A stretch of DNA of 64,000 nt from Lepidostoma basale (taxonomy: Eukaryota; Arthropoda; Insecta; Trichoptera; Lepidostomatidae), in the NCBI GenBank assembly GCA_022606425.2, contig JAHDVF020000986.1:392001-456000 (forward strand). The letters run 5' to 3'. This document shows, piece after piece, positions 63,601 through 64,000 of the stretch. The notes under the pieces were generated by a model. The model was not told the origin of the DNA and ran no database searches. It saw nothing but the letters and a program-made list of their open reading frames with translations. Numbering within the stretch: the first letter of the stretch is position 1; each line of letters starts with the position of its first letter. The translations under genes were made by a program, and so were the position numbers.

Positions 63601-64000
63601 TATACAAATTAGCCCAATTATTATTATTATTATTATTTGTTACTTTTTAAATCGCTACGATTAGCTACGTGCATAAAAACTTCTAATAAATCGGTATTTT
63701 TATAAATAGCGTATCAATTCAAAATGGGTATTTTTATAAATAGCGTATCAATTTCATATCACACGTATCAATCATTTATCGTTAACACTGAAATATGTGA
63801 TCTTAAAGTCATCCTACAACCTTGTTTTGTTGTCATGTAATGTTATCAAAGGATTAACTAAAGATCCTTTCTACGAATTAAGTATCTGTGATTATAAAAC
63901 CGAATATGAAAGTACAACTTCCGTTTGTTTATTGTACTTCTGAGATATAAAAATTATTTGTCATCTAATCAAACGTCAAATACCTTGTTTTAAATTATTA
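63601..64000. other. No gene seen; short direct repeat
   Basis: 'gtatttttataaatagcgta' followed by 'tcaatt' occurs twice (about 63693 and 63728), 35 bp apart. An (att)n run lies at 63620-63640. Confidence 0.5.

Overview
This is an AT-rich, repeat-dense stretch of an animal nuclear genome. It is almost certainly insect and most likely lepidopteran. That rests on interrupted genes with GT-AG introns, tRNA-derived SINEs, and many 5'-truncated LINE fragments. One LINE type ends in the 'ggcctatgtccagcagtgga' tail (about 24.8 and 56.1 kb) that I know from moth and butterfly genomes. The species is not identified.

One protein-coding gene can be reconstructed with confidence. It is the 3' part of a class III membrane adenylyl cyclase on the minus strand, 39032-58452. 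Eleven exons join in frame and give 699 residues: the end of catalytic domain C1, the linker, the second six-helix membrane domain, the whole C2 domain and the stop codon. The 5' exons (first membrane domain, start of C1) lie beyond the right edge. The introns are filled with transposable elements. The last 55 or so bases of one C2 exon plus its donor are repeated twice, 127 bp apart, in the adjoining intron.

From 1 to about 39 kb I find no confident host gene. The left half holds fragments of several LINE families; a family of elements sharing the 3' end of one LINE; tRNA-derived SINEs; MITEs nested in LINEs (1731-2246; also 40151-40399 inside the gene); and an internally deleted Tc1/mariner-like transposon with TIRs and TA duplication (27359-28908). 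A 121-codon ORF at 7709-8074 with four hydrophobic segments is the only other candidate gene, and it is weak.

Palindromic (fold-back) repeats are unusually common. They include a 241-bp near-perfect palindrome (13629-13869) and a fold-back split by a LINE (60985-62310). Several unrelated fold-back families share one small layout: CTGAnGA, one base, a short hairpin, GAAAC, then GT(C/T). This resembles a minimal hammerhead ribozyme core, though key parts are unproven. It is the most intriguing unexplained signal in the window.
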